Assembly (NCBI RefSeq): GCF_051622035.1
Contig: NC_135356.1
Coordinates: 18,527,685-18,591,684, forward strand
Reading direction: 5' to 3'
DNA length: 64,000 nucleotides
DNA from: Arctopsyche grandis
Taxonomy: Eukaryota; Arthropoda; Insecta; Trichoptera; Hydropsychidae
The position numbers were made by a program, and so were the translations under genes. Position 1 is the first letter of the stretch; every line of letters begins with the position of its first letter. The notes under the pieces were generated by a model that made no database searches, was not told the DNA's origin, and worked only from the letters and a program-made list of their open reading frames with translations. This document shows, in pieces, positions 23,811-40,900 of this stretch.

Positions 23811-23870
23811 CCAGGAAGGCGCATTGGGTTTAACTGCTAGGCCTTCCTGGTATAAATAAAATAAAATAAG
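23811..23870 (+). mobile_element. 3' terminus of a CR1-like element (stem-loop plus tail)
   Basis: Perfect 10-bp arms CCAGGAAGGC (23811-23820) and GCCTTCCTGG (23841-23850) enclose a 20-nt loop and are followed by TATAAATAAAATAAAATAA. A rearranged relative lies at 47225-47275. Hairpin plus short A-rich microsatellite is typical of CR1/L3-like 3' ends. Only the terminus is present. Confidence 0.55.
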
Positions 23871-27818
<3,948 letters not shown>

Positions 27819-27862
27819 ATATTTTAATGACTGTTTTTTTTTTAAAACAGTCATTAAAATAT
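27819..27862. repeat. Perfect 19-bp inverted repeat
   Basis: ATATTTTAATGACTGTTTT (27819-27837) and its exact reverse complement (27844-27862) flank six T residues. It is a compact potential hairpin of unknown role. Confidence 0.85.
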
Positions 27863-28724
27863 ATGTTATGTTAAGGTTAAGTTAATATATGTTATATACA
27901 TGTTAAGGTTAAGTTAAAAGTGGATTATTTTCAAGTTCTTAAGCAAAACGTTTAGAAAATTCAAGTTACTACATAGTTGGATAAAATAAAATTTTGGGAA
28001 AATCTTGTGTGCCACACTTCGCAAACTCCTACTCATTTTGAGTTTTTCTTATTGCAGTCTATTTATTGTGTTAATTTGTATGTTTTCCCAGATCGTTTTA
28101 TAGACGCGTTATTTTAAAATTTGATTGCGATGTACTACATATTTACCACCCACTAAAAGACATAAAAAGAAAATGATTCGCCTCCCCATTCTTCAATCTA
28201 TTCATTTCTTCAAAGTAAACATAGAACATTTTAAAATCTTACGTATAAGATATGTATATATTGAATTATAAATTTTACAATGAAAACTTTTGTAAAGAAA
28301 TTGCTTTCTTACAAAAAAAATCTTGTATTATTAAAAAAAAGTTTTGTATTATTATAGAGCTTACAAATATTTACTTTATCTATCTTTAATTCTATAGTAT
28401 GTTTGTAGTAACAATAGATGAAGTTTTGTTACAGTGTAAAAATTTTCCCTCGTTTTTCAATCTGTCACTAACATTAGTACTGGATGTGACTGTAAGGAGC
28501 TTTTTTCACACATTCATAGATTTGCGGCCAAAATATAATCAAACAGAATAAATGAAACATAATCAAAATAATTAATTGAATCTGTTTAGTTTTTAAGTTT
28601 AATAAAGGTTTAATAAAAATTAATTAATTCTGATCTGCCAATATTAAAATATAATTTAATATTATATTACACGTAAATAAACATCAGATAGATATATGTA
28701 GCTCGAACCAGCCTTGTATCGATC
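27863..28724. other. Noncoding, nothing recognised
   Basis: AT-rich; GTTAAGGTTAAGTTAA occurs twice near 27870-27920, a diverged TTAGG-like string. No gene seen. Confidence 0.45.
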
Positions 28725-28990
28725 TTGAAGATCGGAATTGGCAATGTGCGGCATAAAAGCGAACACCTTCCGGCGTCAAGCGACGCTCAAACTGTGGGGC
28801 GCGTTGCTCTCGGTATTTCTGGTACGCTCTCGTCTATGTATTGCGCAAGCGTCACACTCGATGCCAACAGCTTCGTCAGCGAGATTGACGGGATTTCAAG
28901 GTCAAGTTTTCGACGTCGATGTCCTCGTATCCCACCCACTCACCTCCCCCTTGTGTGTATACCCTTCGCCCTCGTATAACGCATTCGAGA
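28725..28990. other. GC-richer island of unknown nature
   Basis: About 265 bp stand out from AT-rich flanks, with several CpGs (GGGGCGCGTTGCTCTCGG, TTTCGACGTCGATG). Two overlapping + frames are open but lack family resemblance and a convincing splice frame. It could be a noncoding exon, a regulatory element or an old transposon. Confidence 0.35.
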
Positions 28991-29444
28991 TCTCAACCGG
29001 TGCAAATCACAAAATTTATAGAATCAATACATAGGGCGAAATATACATAATTTGTATGTATACATAACATACAAATATACATACATAACATCCGTGCATC
29101 GATGATGATAATGCCCATAATTAATACATAATTTAGAAAACATTATACGTTGTATTAATTTCAGAAGACTTATTGTAGTGCCAGAGCTGAATGTCAATTA
29201 ATTGATATGGTCACAAAGTAAACAGATACCATTTATCTCATGTGGCTTCTATAAACATTCGTTCATTGTTCAAACTTTTTTGTGGAGTGGTCAACTATTT
29301 ATGAAAATTTTTCGTTTAGTGGATCAAAAATTGATTTCAAAAGCTCTTCTCCTTCAACAGAATTATCGATTCACATTAAACTACATTTTATATACATATG
29401 TACATATATAAAAAATATTAAACTATATAACAAAAACAATCATT
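28991..29444. other. Noncoding spacer
   Basis: AT-rich, with TATGTATACATAACATACAA-type tracts. No gene seen. Confidence 0.45.
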
Positions 29445-29570
29445 TTCAGTTTCGCTTCCATATGTCATCACTGGCAAGACGCATTGATCGAAGATATTTT
29501 ACTTCTTTTGATTTGATGGCAAATGGCATTAATTCCCCCGAAAGCACTCCAACCCAATTTCATAAATATC
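29445..29570 (-). mobile_element. RTE-like scrap
   Basis: TTCCATATGTCATCACTGGC and AGACGCATTGATCGAAGATA match the reverse complement of about 7793-7875 in the large RTE-like copy (the region encoding KKRIFDQCVLPVMTYGCE). Only about 120 bp remain. Confidence 0.75.
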
Positions 29571-30381
29571 TTCGTTTCCTCTTTTTTATCACCAGTTTGT
29601 TAATGATTTGACGTACATTTATACAGATAATTTATGTCTTTTGTCTAATATAAAAATATAGGGAGTGCACTACTTATTTACATTCATTTAATCTTATATA
29701 CGTAAATTTTTAGATGACTTACATACATATGTATGTATATTCATACGTACATATGTATGTATACAGAGATAACGGGTGACTATAGCATTTCCTCTCATGA
29801 ATAAGATCAAACTTATTCCAAAGAAGAAGCTTTTATATGTGTAATTAATTAGATTTTTTATAATTATTTCCAGTGAACCAAAGATGATAGTTAAATTTAA
29901 TTAACTTTAGATTAGATAAATTTCAAATTCATACATATATTCTATTGTTCAATTTGTTTCGTTCGTTTTATATTTATCTCAATTTATTTTAATTTTGTAT
30001 ATGTACATACTTGAAACTTTTGTCAAATCTACATGTATACTTATAAGCAGAAATATCTTTTTTTTTCCTCTAAAAATGCAAAAAAATTTAATTTAATTTA
30101 CATTTGATATTATTGCTTTTACATTTGTACATATACATATATACAATATCACATTTAACCAAAATATTACATCCAGTATGTAAAATATTCTTACATTGCT
30201 TAACTACATAGAGCTAAGGGACATCTTTGGTCATTCAATAAAATTTTTCAACTGCCAAATTGCGTTTTTCTACATAATGTTTGTAGAGAATATACATACA
30301 TACATATATTACCTTCCTATTTCAACCTATGCATATGATGGGTGATATTCACGATTAAATGAATCAAATTTTACCCATATA
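29571..30381. other. Noncoding, nothing recognised
   Basis: AT-rich with GTATGTATATTCATACGTAC-like tracts near 29720-29760. No coding signal. Confidence 0.5.
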
Positions 30382-30600
30382 CAGGGCCACCGAAAGGAAT
30401 CTCGGGTCTTGGGGAAAATAATTCCAGGCCCTATTGCAAAAACAAAAAAAAACTTATATGTACATATATATTGTATTTCAATATGCAAAAAAATATCAGA
30501 ACTATGATAATTTTTTTTTGCTATTTTTTTAATTATTCAATTATAAAAAGTATGAAAGGGACTTATCTAAAATAATGCGCGGATCGAAAAATAAAACATT
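30382..30600 (+). mobile_element. hAT-like MITE, family H2, 3'-truncated copy
   Basis: CAGGGCCACCGAAAGGAATC at 30382 and the following GGAAAATAATTCC...GGCCCTA, plus internal ATATCAGAACTAT and GGATCGAAAAATAA, match the complete element at 50743-51126. The right terminus is not recognisable here. Confidence 0.7.
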
Positions 30601-32680
30601 AAGTGTGAAAAATAAAACATTAAGAAAATGTGTGTCATTCTTTAGAAAATACGATTGTTTCCATTGTCTTCTGCTTCTCGGTGGTTGCGATGAAATTTCT
30701 CTGGATATTGTGTAATCAAATATCAATATTAATAATCTATCGATATTTCATTTTAAGTCAATGCTTATCGCATATTATGCGAACGAAGGCTGAAGGTTTA
30801 ATTTTTTTCAGTTTTGAATTTATTTATACATTTACTTTCGCAGTGCTATCAGTCAATTCGTCTCGGCACATTGAGAATTGGCCACGCCGTCACTTATTAT
30901 ATTGTTCTGATGCACTTGAAAAATGCTCGCACAATTTTCATATTTTCACTCAAACGCCAGTCTAATGGCGCGAAAAATCGATTCAAGCGTGAACGTCAAA
31001 GATTTCGTCTTTTGCTTTTCATGTTTTATTTTTCAGTATGAATAATATGTTACTGTAAATGCACGAATGTGGAGTTTATCCCAAAATTAGTAGCAGCTTC
31101 TGACAAAAAGACATTTTTATTAATACAAACGTTAAAGCTATGTACATATGTTTATTTGTGTTACACAAGTACCTATGTACATACGTTCATAAAACTAGTA
31201 GCATCTTAATAGCCGATTATTTAATCGTATGTTAATTGATTCGACGTAAGGCCACCTATCTTTACCTATCCACGTCAAAATTTAAAAAACCTTTTTTTAC
31301 TTACATCTAATAGTTAACTTCATATACATCTAACAGTTAATTTTTAATTTACTTATATCTAATAGTTAATTTTTAATTTACTTACATCTAATAGTTAATT
31401 TCGTGATTGAATTGTAATCTGACGTGTTGAACTGTTTTGTTAGACTACATATGTAAATGCTTATCAATTCAGAAAGAAAACTCTTTATTGTTTTCTTTTC
31501 AATTGAATGAAATAATCAATCCTAGCACTTACCATAAATTATAAATAAAGAAAAAAATTTTGTTTTCCTACACTTATTAATAACTCATCGTTAATTATAT
31601 ATAAGTTGCACATCTCAATTAATCTTTAAATTTGTAAACAAAACAGGCATTTCCTGTTCCGGTAGTTTTTTTCCAATGCATTCCGTCATTTTTTTTACGG
31701 CAAAACATTGGAAGTAAAATTTCACCTGCACCAAATCTATCAAACATTTAATCAACGAGTAGGGCGGTTGTTGAAATTAACTAATAATTATTTTAAAAAG
31801 ACCGTTTTTTATAATTTGGTATAATCCAAATGAAGCGCAATACAGCCATGATCAATAAAGTAGTTATGAATGACAAAACATAGAATTCAAACTATTCTCA
31901 AACTATATTATTTAAGTTTATGAATTTGAGTCAAGAATCTTGCGAATAAATTTTTCAGTTCGAAAAACATTTTATATTCAATATATGTACATACATATGT
32001 ATAACATAATTGTATGTACATACATACATATGTAGATGAATTTACTATTTTCATCGAACATATATTTAAGACCTAATATGAGTCCATTTAATTTTCCTAC
32101 ATATTTTAATAATAATGCATAGAATATTTTTTTTATGAAAAGCATGTGAACTTCTTAATATTAAGATTTTATTTTATTTATTGTAGTAATTTTTGCATAA
32201 TTATTAAAGTATTCATATGTTATGGCTTGCGATGTATTTATTGCGACGGATTCAATTGGTACTTCACAAATGCATATGCGATTACGACACTTTTCAGTGA
32301 CACAGACTTGAAACGTTTCATTGTCAAGTTAATACGGTATTATTGTTCGTTTACACTACGACGACTTTTCATACATGTAAATATGTATGTAAATACACAC
32401 GTATGTACTTGGTATTTATGTACATGCATGTCTAAATTTAAAATAAACTTCATTATTTTCCTTCCTGCATATAGTACATATGTACGTACCATTCCATATA
32501 ATATGAATAAAAACAAAGTATAATAAATCATTAATTTGGTGACGGATTTGAACGTTGTGAAATACCAACATTGAAATATTTATACATTATTGTCAATTGA
32601 ACTGCGCATTTGTACATTTTTCCGTTATTTTCTGATGTTAGATGTTAATTTCATGTACACATTTGTATGAATTGTTTCAG
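30601..32680. other. Region upstream of the transporter gene
   Basis: No coding exon is visible. A GC-balanced patch at 30840-31000 contains GCTATCAGTCAATTCGTCTC, with the arthropod initiator TCAGT and a GC-rich string about 25-30 nt downstream. It could be the transcription start for the + strand transporter gene. Tandem ~36-bp repeats lie at 31303-31403. Confidence 0.35.
31303..31403. repeat. Tandem ~36-bp repeat
   Basis: The string ACATCTAATAGTTAA recurs three to four times with TTTTTAATTTACTTA spacers (31303, 31327, 31347, 31383). A simple diverged minisatellite. Confidence 0.75.
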
Positions 32681-32689
32681 CAAACCCCT

Positions 32690-35403
32690 ATGGTGCCGAA
32701 AACGAAAAAAAATGCAACCATTGTCAAAGGAGGCACTGAACTTGTCGACATGATGACTGTCAAGTGAGTAATTTTGCAGTTATTTATTTCACATTTTACA
32801 TATATGTAATTATGTATTTATCATAATGTAACGTCTAACTCGATTACTAAGATGTGTTTGTTATTTAGGACAGGTATCGATTTACAGTACGATAAATCAT
32901 ACATACATATATGGCAGTGTATAAACGATACAAAAATTTATGAGTAATACAAATAATGTATGAATTTCGCTCTTTATAAATTTTTATTTAAAATATTCTC
33001 CAGATACAAATGCGACAAGAATACCGCAATGATAAATATGGAAGCTGGTTCGACTGTACCATTGGTCGATTCACCGAATGTCGATGCAGAAATCGACGAT
33101 GATTACAATCCTTTTGAACATCGAAAATTAACACATCCGACATCGTAAGTATTTTTAATTTAGAGAAAACTTTCTTAGCTTCTGATAATCGATTCGTCAT
33201 CTTTATGTTATTTAATTCGTACGTAAACTTATTACGTTATGAATTTGACTAAAAAATAAACGAAAAAAAGCTTAAAAGAAAAATATTATATCAACTTTCC
33301 TCCTTTTATTTTTATATTAAAAAGACTTCTTGTAGTACACTTTTATTTTTTATCTGAAAAATCAATATGTGCATATGTACATTCATATACATATGTATTT
33401 ATTTCAAACAGTAAAGTGTGATCAATCTTACATATAAATTTAGTAGTGATATTAACAAAATATTATATATATATCTATAATATAAATTTCTAAACTTTCA
33501 TTATCTTTAAAGGGACTACGATACATTCATTCATCTGCTGAAAGGATCTCTAGGCAGCGGCATCCTCTCAATGCCTAGAGCCGTAATGCACGCAGGACTT
33601 TGGGTGGGCGTACTTGCAACATTTGCCATTGGTGCAATTTGCACATATTGCGTCCACATTTTGGTAAAAACAGCTCAGCATTTATGCAAAAGAAACCATA
33701 TTCCTTCATTGGGATTTGCCGAAACAGCCGAAATCGCTTTTTTATCAGGACCTCCCGCATTGCACAAATACTCGAGATTAGCCAAGTGAGATTTTTTTAC
33801 ATTAAATTATTTTTCATAGTGAATTTATTTATACCTTACGTTTGGCCTTATTTTTCAGAGCTGTCATCAATACATTCCTGGTGATAGACTTGTTAGGCTG
33901 TTGTTGCATATACGTAGTATTCGTCTCGTCGAATTTGAAGCAAGTCGTAGATCACTATACTGGTCAAGATATGGATGTTAGGATCTACATGGCCCTCCTC
34001 ATGCCTTTCCTTATACTTCTGAACCTCATACGAAACCTCAAGCTTTTATCGCCGTTCTCGATGATAGCGAATATCCTTATCGGTGTTGGAATGGCGATTT
34101 CCTTCTACTACATATGCATTGATCTTCCACCTCTCGATTCGAGACCTGTATTCGCCTCTTGGAGTCAACTTCCGGTATTTTTCGGCACAGCTATTTTCGC
34201 CCTGGAAGGCATCGGTGTAGTTTTGCCCCTCGAGAACAACATGGAGAATCCCCATCACTTTATTGGCTGTCCTAGTGTACTCAACTTGGGCATGTGCATC
34301 GTCGTGCTCATGTACAGCATCACTGGATTCCTTGGATATTTAAAATACGGAGAAAACACCAAAGCTACTGTCACCCTAAATCTGCCCACTGATCAAGTGT
34401 AAGTTGAGTAAAAAATTAATAATGTGCAGTTGCGATTTTGCGAACGCGGGCGTCATCTAATGCGATTGTTTTTCGTTGTTTAATGTTGCGATTTATTTTC
34501 AGTGGAAATTTATTGCGCTTGTGCGAATTTTATTTTTGCCTTTCTATTATTAAACTATGCATTGTGAGTGCTTCGAATTTTCTCCTCTAGTTTTGCACGA
34601 TTCGTACAACTTAAAACTTAAGCTTCTAGTTTTAATAAAGAAACCTACACATTACTGAACTGACCAAAACGTGAAACTTCAATATTTACTATTTTATACA
34701 CAATCTTTATATGAAAACGAACGTTTTGTTTCAGAATACAATTTAACTTTGACATTTTTTATACAAAGTAACAAAATCATATACGATTTAAAATTTCGTT
34801 ATGTTTATCAATTTTTAGCCGTTTTCACAGGCCTTATTGAACTATTTTTCATGGGTGATTATTTTTATAATTTTGTTCAGAACATTTGAATGGAAGTTAG
34901 CTCAAATGATAAATGATTAATTTTATTATCTGTGTATATAATTGTGTATTATAATATTTATGTCTTATTGATGTTTATGAAATTGTGCCTTTTTCAGGAT
35001 GGCCCAGTCTGTGAAGGTGATGATAGCTCTGGCCGTATTCCTGACTTACAGCCTTCAATTCTACGTCCCCATGGAGATCATATGGAAAAACATAAAGCAT
35101 CGCTTCGAAGGAAAGGAGAACTTCGGCGAATACGCCCTGAGAATCGTCACAGTGATCGGCACAGTTTTGCTAGCTATAGCGTTGCCAAATTTGGGACCTT
35201 TCATCACGCTGATCGGCGCCGTGTGCTTATCGACTTTGGGTCTAATGTTTCCGGCCATAATCGAACTGGTAGCGTTTTGGAACCACCCTGACTATTGCAA
35301 CAGCAAATGGTTTCTAATCAAAAACGGTTTTTTGGTGACTTTCGGCGTGCTCGGCTTCATCACCGGCACAAAAGTCAGCATTCAAGAATTTACTGAAGGG
35401 TAA
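32690..35403 (+). CDS. Proton-coupled amino acid transporter-like protein (SLC36/PAT)
   Basis: The gene encodes a predicted 477-residue membrane transporter of the amino acid/auxin permease superfamily, related to the insect pathetic/CG1139 group. That family moves small amino acids with protons at lysosomal or plasma membranes. Coding exons: 32690-32763, 33004-33144, 33513-33785, 33859-34398, 34998-35403. All junctions are GT-AG and the reading frame is continuous (1434 nt). The hydrophilic N-terminus (about residues 1-72) is followed by YDTFIHLLKGSLGSGILSMP (74-93), the signature first membrane helix with its GSGI break. About ten more hydrophobic helices follow. Conserved strings include FFGTAIFALEGIGVVLPLEN, GFLGYLKYG, TLNLP, LQFYVPMEIIW and FPAIIEL. 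The start ATG follows a splice acceptor (32679-32680) by nine bases, so a noncoding 5' exon lies upstream. Length is normal and no defect is seen. The exact paralogue cannot be fixed here. Confidence 0.95.
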
Positions 35404-35747
35404 CAAATGGCTGTAAGCGTCACAGTCCATATAATTTTCTACAAATGTATGTCCAAGATCAATTAATCCAACTTTGATATTAACATTTTTTATATGATTT
35501 TTTTTTTGGTAGATATAATTTAAGAAATATCAACGTCAGATTTGGCGGTAGGCAAGTGCTAAGTTTTAATTAGCAAAAGCCACGCGTGCAAAACAGTGCG
35601 AGCGCAACTAGAAAAGCGTCCGTTCAGTTGCACAATTTAGAACGCATCTGACACTATGCTATTTAAATGAATGCTTTTCATATATACTATTTTTTTCGTA
35701 GACTTTTATTATAGGTTTATTCTTTTTAGATTAAAATATTCGCACTG

Positions 35748-35786
35748 GTCGCTAGACGTGTGGGGAGCTCACAGACGACTAGCGAC
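35748..35786 (+). other. Hairpin in the likely transporter 3' UTR
   Basis: GTCGCTAG (35748-35755) pairs with CTAGCGAC (35779-35786), and inside it CGT/ACG and GTG/CAC can also pair around a GGGAGCT loop. It lies 345 nt after the stop codon in an unusually GC-rich patch. It may be a structured RNA element; function unknown. Confidence 0.5.
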
Positions 35787-36161
35787 GCTTTTTAGCATAC
35801 TTAGTATACACGTTTAGGCGTATAATATAATATTAATTAAATAACAATTTTTTACATAAATATTTTGATAATGAAACATTCATACATGTACGGAGTTACG
35901 ACTTTAATTAAATACTTTTTGCTCAAAGTTATCTTTTCCAAGACATTAAATGTAATTTTAATTAAAAAATACATATATTTTGTTATACACCTACTAATTA
36001 AAAAAAACATTGTATTTTTCACGCTAAATGCGTGTAAACAAGCATATCGGTTCAATGAACCGTCTAAAATTATATGGTAGTTATTATACACATATTGAAT
36101 TTTTTGGATGTAAGATATTATAACATCTCATTATAAATCTGCGACTCGATTCTAAATTATC

Positions 36162-36167
36162 AATAAA
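36162..36167 (+). terminator. Candidate polyadenylation signal for the transporter
   Basis: AATAAA on the + strand about 760 nt after the stop codon. Other candidates exist downstream (near 36360 and 36605), so the real 3' end is uncertain. Confidence 0.3.
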
Positions 36168-37846
36168 ATTGTATAAGAATTTTCTTCAAAAAAGTGTATC
36201 AGATTTTGGGTATGATCATATAAGTTTGTATATTATAAAATAATATGTATGAGTATAAATTTGATACATATGTGGGCATAGAAAAATCTAATTTGTCATT
36301 CTTAAATCGTGGCGCAGATGAATTTATTACGATGGATTTTATACTTGAGCAATTACATATAATAAAATCTACCACAAAATGTTGAATTTTTTTGTTTTAT
36401 TTATTTTTATATCATATTATATTAATTATTTCCGGAAAAAAGTCGAATTTTACATGTTTTATTCGACGGATCATAATATAAAAAAATCAAAACATTACTT
36501 GACAGCAATTCAAACCTTCAATATTGGCAAAGTTTTATTGAATAATTGGAGGATTATTTTCTTCGGAGAAATGATTTTCACATAAGATGTTATATAGAGA
36601 GATGAATAAATAAAATATCGATTTTCGTTAATATATTTTAATAATATTTATTCTCCTATCTTACACATATTATCAACTCTTACCCATGCTAACTATACAT
36701 TTTCTAAATAAAAAAATTATCACAAATTAATAGTTAAATAATAAATAGCGTGATCAATACAATATACAATAATCTATCGTATAAATATATATAATATAGA
36801 GTCGTGCAAATATACCTATAGTACTTTTTAGAACGTCCAATAATTCAAATCAGTTTTAATTGATTTCAACACATCCATATACCTAACATTTTTCATAAGA
36901 ATCTCTTACATTTAACTTGTGTAGCTCTAAAAAAGTAAGTTACTCGTATATTGCATCTTCCAGCACATGTATACATATATTTATTATATGATTAGGCTTA
37001 ACAGAAACAAAGCGGATTTTTTCGCATATGTAATATAATATAGATGTATTTAATAATTAACGTTGTATTTTGTGTACAAATTGTTTTGCTCAACACGTGG
37101 ATTAATTTATTTACAAATATATAAGCAACTGAACAATATAATTTTTTTCGACGAGAAAAAACGCATCGATGCCCCGTAGCATCACTAATATGATGGAGGA
37201 AGTGTTTTAATTTAATATTTTAATCATTTTACTGTACATACGCATGTTTAAAAATATTTTTACTTTCCCAAAATTCTGTAGAGCGTGATTCGAGCACAAA
37301 AATGATTTTAAAATTAAAAATCATAACATTTAATAAATTTTTCTTAAATATAATACATTACTTTTAAAACACCTACTCTCACGATGCTTTTCGTTAGTAT
37401 TTTCTTTCAAATATAATATATGCAATGTTCATATAATATATCAAATGTAAAATGACAAAGTTTTAATAATCGATTACGTTGTATAATAGTTATTATTTTT
37501 TTATGAATTAAACCGATAAAATTCTAATTCATACAACCAATAACAATTAAAATATAATACTATCCTGTAAAAACTACGTTTACATAAAAAAAATCTCAAG
37601 TAATAAAAAAATGTACTATGTTTAGCCAAACTAAATGAATATATGTATGTATACATATATAAACTATATTGATGATTCGATTCATCTAACATTTCACATG
37701 ATAAATATTGAAGATATGACAAAAGAATATTTTATAAATATTATAAAATAAAAATGCAGTTTGTTGATTGATTGAGAGTTGATTGTTAAATCGCCTTATA
37801 ACTATTTCACGTACATGGAGTATATTTTGAACGGAATACTAATGCA

Positions 37847-37852
37847 TTTATT
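37847..37852 (-). terminator. Candidate polyadenylation signal for Awh
   Basis: AATAAA on the minus strand, about 134 nt downstream of the Awh stop codon (37986). It is the first good signal, but AT-rich sequence offers many alternatives. Confidence 0.35.
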
Positions 37853-37985
37853 TATATTATCGCTATAATATGTATATAAAAGTATTTATACATATTTGAA
37901 AAAGCATACGTATGAATGAGTAGATGCATAGAATGGTAGATATAGAGTTGGCACAACATATATAATTTCCAACAGAATTAAATTT

Positions 37986-40900
37986 TCACACTTCGCTCTG
38001 CATACAATGTATAGAAGAATCCTCTGAGAGTTCGTCCATTGATGAATCTGAAAACAAAATTGATACTATATTTAATAATATTTCAGAAAATAGTCAAAAA
38101 AGTTTAATTATTTTAAGATGTAATATGCAAAATAGTTTTATTACATCAAATTAATATTTGTGTATTAACCTAGAGGTGCAAATTGAGGCTTGTTTTGGAA
38201 TGAGTATGTGAGATGAAGATTGATGTGACGGCCGAATCCTACAGCATCCCCGTCACGAGCCAACACTGTAATATAAATAAATACAATTTTAAAACACGTG
38301 TCGATGAATAATGTTAAATAATTTTGCACACAAAAAATCGCAAACTTCGCGCTTTTTCTATGGAAAAATTTTAGTTTCGAATTTCGCCAATAGATGTCTA
38401 TAGTAAGAAAATATTAAAAATATCACATTAAAAAAATCGCAGAGCAAATAGAGCAAATTTTGGCATTTTTGCGCGTCGCAAATATTTAAAAAAATATATA
38501 TTATATATAATCAAATATGTGAATACTCACTTTGTGCTCCCTTGCCCTTTCCGGTGTGCTGGTGCTTCTTTTGGCGCGCGCGTGAATTTTGAAACCACAC
38601 CTGGGTGACCCTCTTGCTCAGTCCTGTCACCTGAGCAATCCTCTCCAGATCTTGACCGTCAGGGTTCGAATCCAGTTGAAAGTTCGATTGCAGCACCTGA
38701 AGCTGCTCCTCCGTGAAGGTTGTCCTCACGCGCTTCGCCTTGTTCTTGTGGTAGCCCTCTGGATCGCATCCATCTGTCATTGCACACTTCTTATACTAAT
38801 TATCGACGATCACCAATGAATGTTAGAAACTTAAAATTAGACGTGTTTCATTTTCAACAAAACACCGATTTGAATAACTTGCAAACACTGAAGCAATTGC
38901 AACTTTCGTGCTTCGACAGTCGACTTAACAATTATAGATATTCATATATGCACATATGTATGTATCTATATACTACTTAGGTCAACAATGATCAAAGTCT
39001 TCAAGTGCATTAAATTATATCGATGGTTTGGTGCACAGATATTGTATGTCCGTTTTTGAATTTGTACAGAATTTTAAGTTTGTAGATGCTGGAATTATTC
39101 AGATTTTTCTTTACAAGGTAATTTATGCGGTATACATAAATTACCTTCTAAGGAAAAACATAAATTATTCCAGCATCTACAAACTTAAAATTCGATACAA
39201 ATTCAAATATGGTCATACAATATCTGTGCATTAAGCCATCGATTTATCAGTTGAAGCAAACCGTTCTATCAAAAAAGTTACATTAAAAGTGATTCGAATC
39301 CGATCGAGTTCTAAAATATGCTTTTAAAAAAAATCTAATATCAGTTTTTGTTTCAATCAAAAATATGAATCCATATTGAATTTATATGTAAATAAAATTC
39401 AACTAAAAAAGTCATACAATTTATTAAGGATATATTTAAATTGCGTTCATAGAAACATAATATTTTTAAAATATTGATACATAAAGTTAATTATTTCTTA
39501 GTCACTCGCGTATAAATGTATTTTGGTTCTGAAATTATATTCCTCGCAATTTAACAATGAATAGTAAAACAACTTAGAGCTTTTTAATTTATTATTAATT
39601 TAGTTATTCAATAAAAACTGGTAAAAAAGCAGTTTTATGGGAAAAAAATCCTTCAACTATCGTCACAATATTACTATAAATTTATCGAATCGGTCCAGAA
39701 GTTTGGATAGTCTGATCTCCACTTAAGTTGTTTGAATATCCACTAATCGGGATGGCCTCAATTTCTACAAATCAATTATTTTAACTCTGGTTTTGATCTG
39801 AGTTAAGCTATTCTAAAAATCTAAAATGCGTATGTATATGTATGTAGTATGAGTGAATGGTCACCATCTGAGGATGCGCTGCCTCCATCCAGAGTGTCCA
39901 AATAATGAGGCTTGCAGAGGACTCGATCATCGTGCAGGGCAAATTGCTCTCCGGTGGACAACTGGCGACCGCATGCGTCACAGGCGAAGCACGCCAGGTG
40001 ATACACCTGAGATCGAGCTCGACGAACCCAATCAGATGAGCTGATTCCTCTGCAACACTTGGAGCACTTAGCGCCGAAGCTCCTGAACATAAAGACAGAC
40101 TCACGCTAATGTACGTAATATAAAATCACAATTTTATCATGAAAATAGCGCAATCAAACATCATAGATATGGAAAAAAATAATAATAACAATGGTTAAAA
40201 TAAATGAAATTTTGAATGAAAATCTTGTAGTGGCATCGAATATTTCAATATTATTTCAAATATTTGTACACGTTTTTCTCTAAAAAAAAATAATAAATGT
40301 ATGTACATATCTACATTGGAACAGTATTAATTACAAATAATTGCAAAATCTAGTACATTTATGTATGTTACGATTTTTTTCTAGAAGAAAATACGCCCCA
40401 TTTACAAGTCCATTCACAAGCTCCATTAACAAATCGTGATACAAAATATAATTCTTGGCATAAAAACAGTGTAGGAACATATATAAACGACATTTAATAT
40501 AATATGCTAAATAACGCATCGCAAAATTGTGCCAAAGAAAACCTCTTATATTACAATAATTACAATTTATTCAGTAACGAACTACCATCAATATTTTTAA
40601 AATACCAAAACATCAATCACAAATAATATTATATTGTGATTAAAATGGTTAAAAAATCAACTAATCATAAAATAATAATTGGATTTTCATTTACATAAAT
40701 TTGTAAATATGTCCATATGTATATAATTGTATATACATATGTACATATGTACATGTCTACCAAAAGTTAATTTTGTTTTCCCTATTACTTAATACGTATC
40801 AATAACACTACATATGTATAATTGAAAAATTCCAACCGTACTCAAAACTAAAACAACGACAATATCAAAACTAAATGAGACGAGACGTTTTAATGGCCGT

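Larger units (their letters stand above)
35404..37985. other. Convergent intergenic region with the 3' UTRs of both genes
   Basis: The transporter (+) and Awh (-) stop codons face each other 2.58 kb apart. The DNA is AT-rich with several AATAAA signals on either strand. A GC-richer patch, 35570-35790, just after the transporter stop, holds a strong hairpin. No further gene is seen. Confidence 0.6.

Noticed and set aside
28725..29034. Protein-coding gene in the GC island
   Set aside because: Two frames are open simultaneously, neither has recognisable motifs, and no splice sites make either into a longer product.
32960..33148. Alternative start of the transporter at the ATG at 32960
   Set aside because: This ATG lies in the intron upstream of the acceptor at 33001-33003; the exon beginning 33004 joins in frame to 32690-32763 through a GTGAGT donor.
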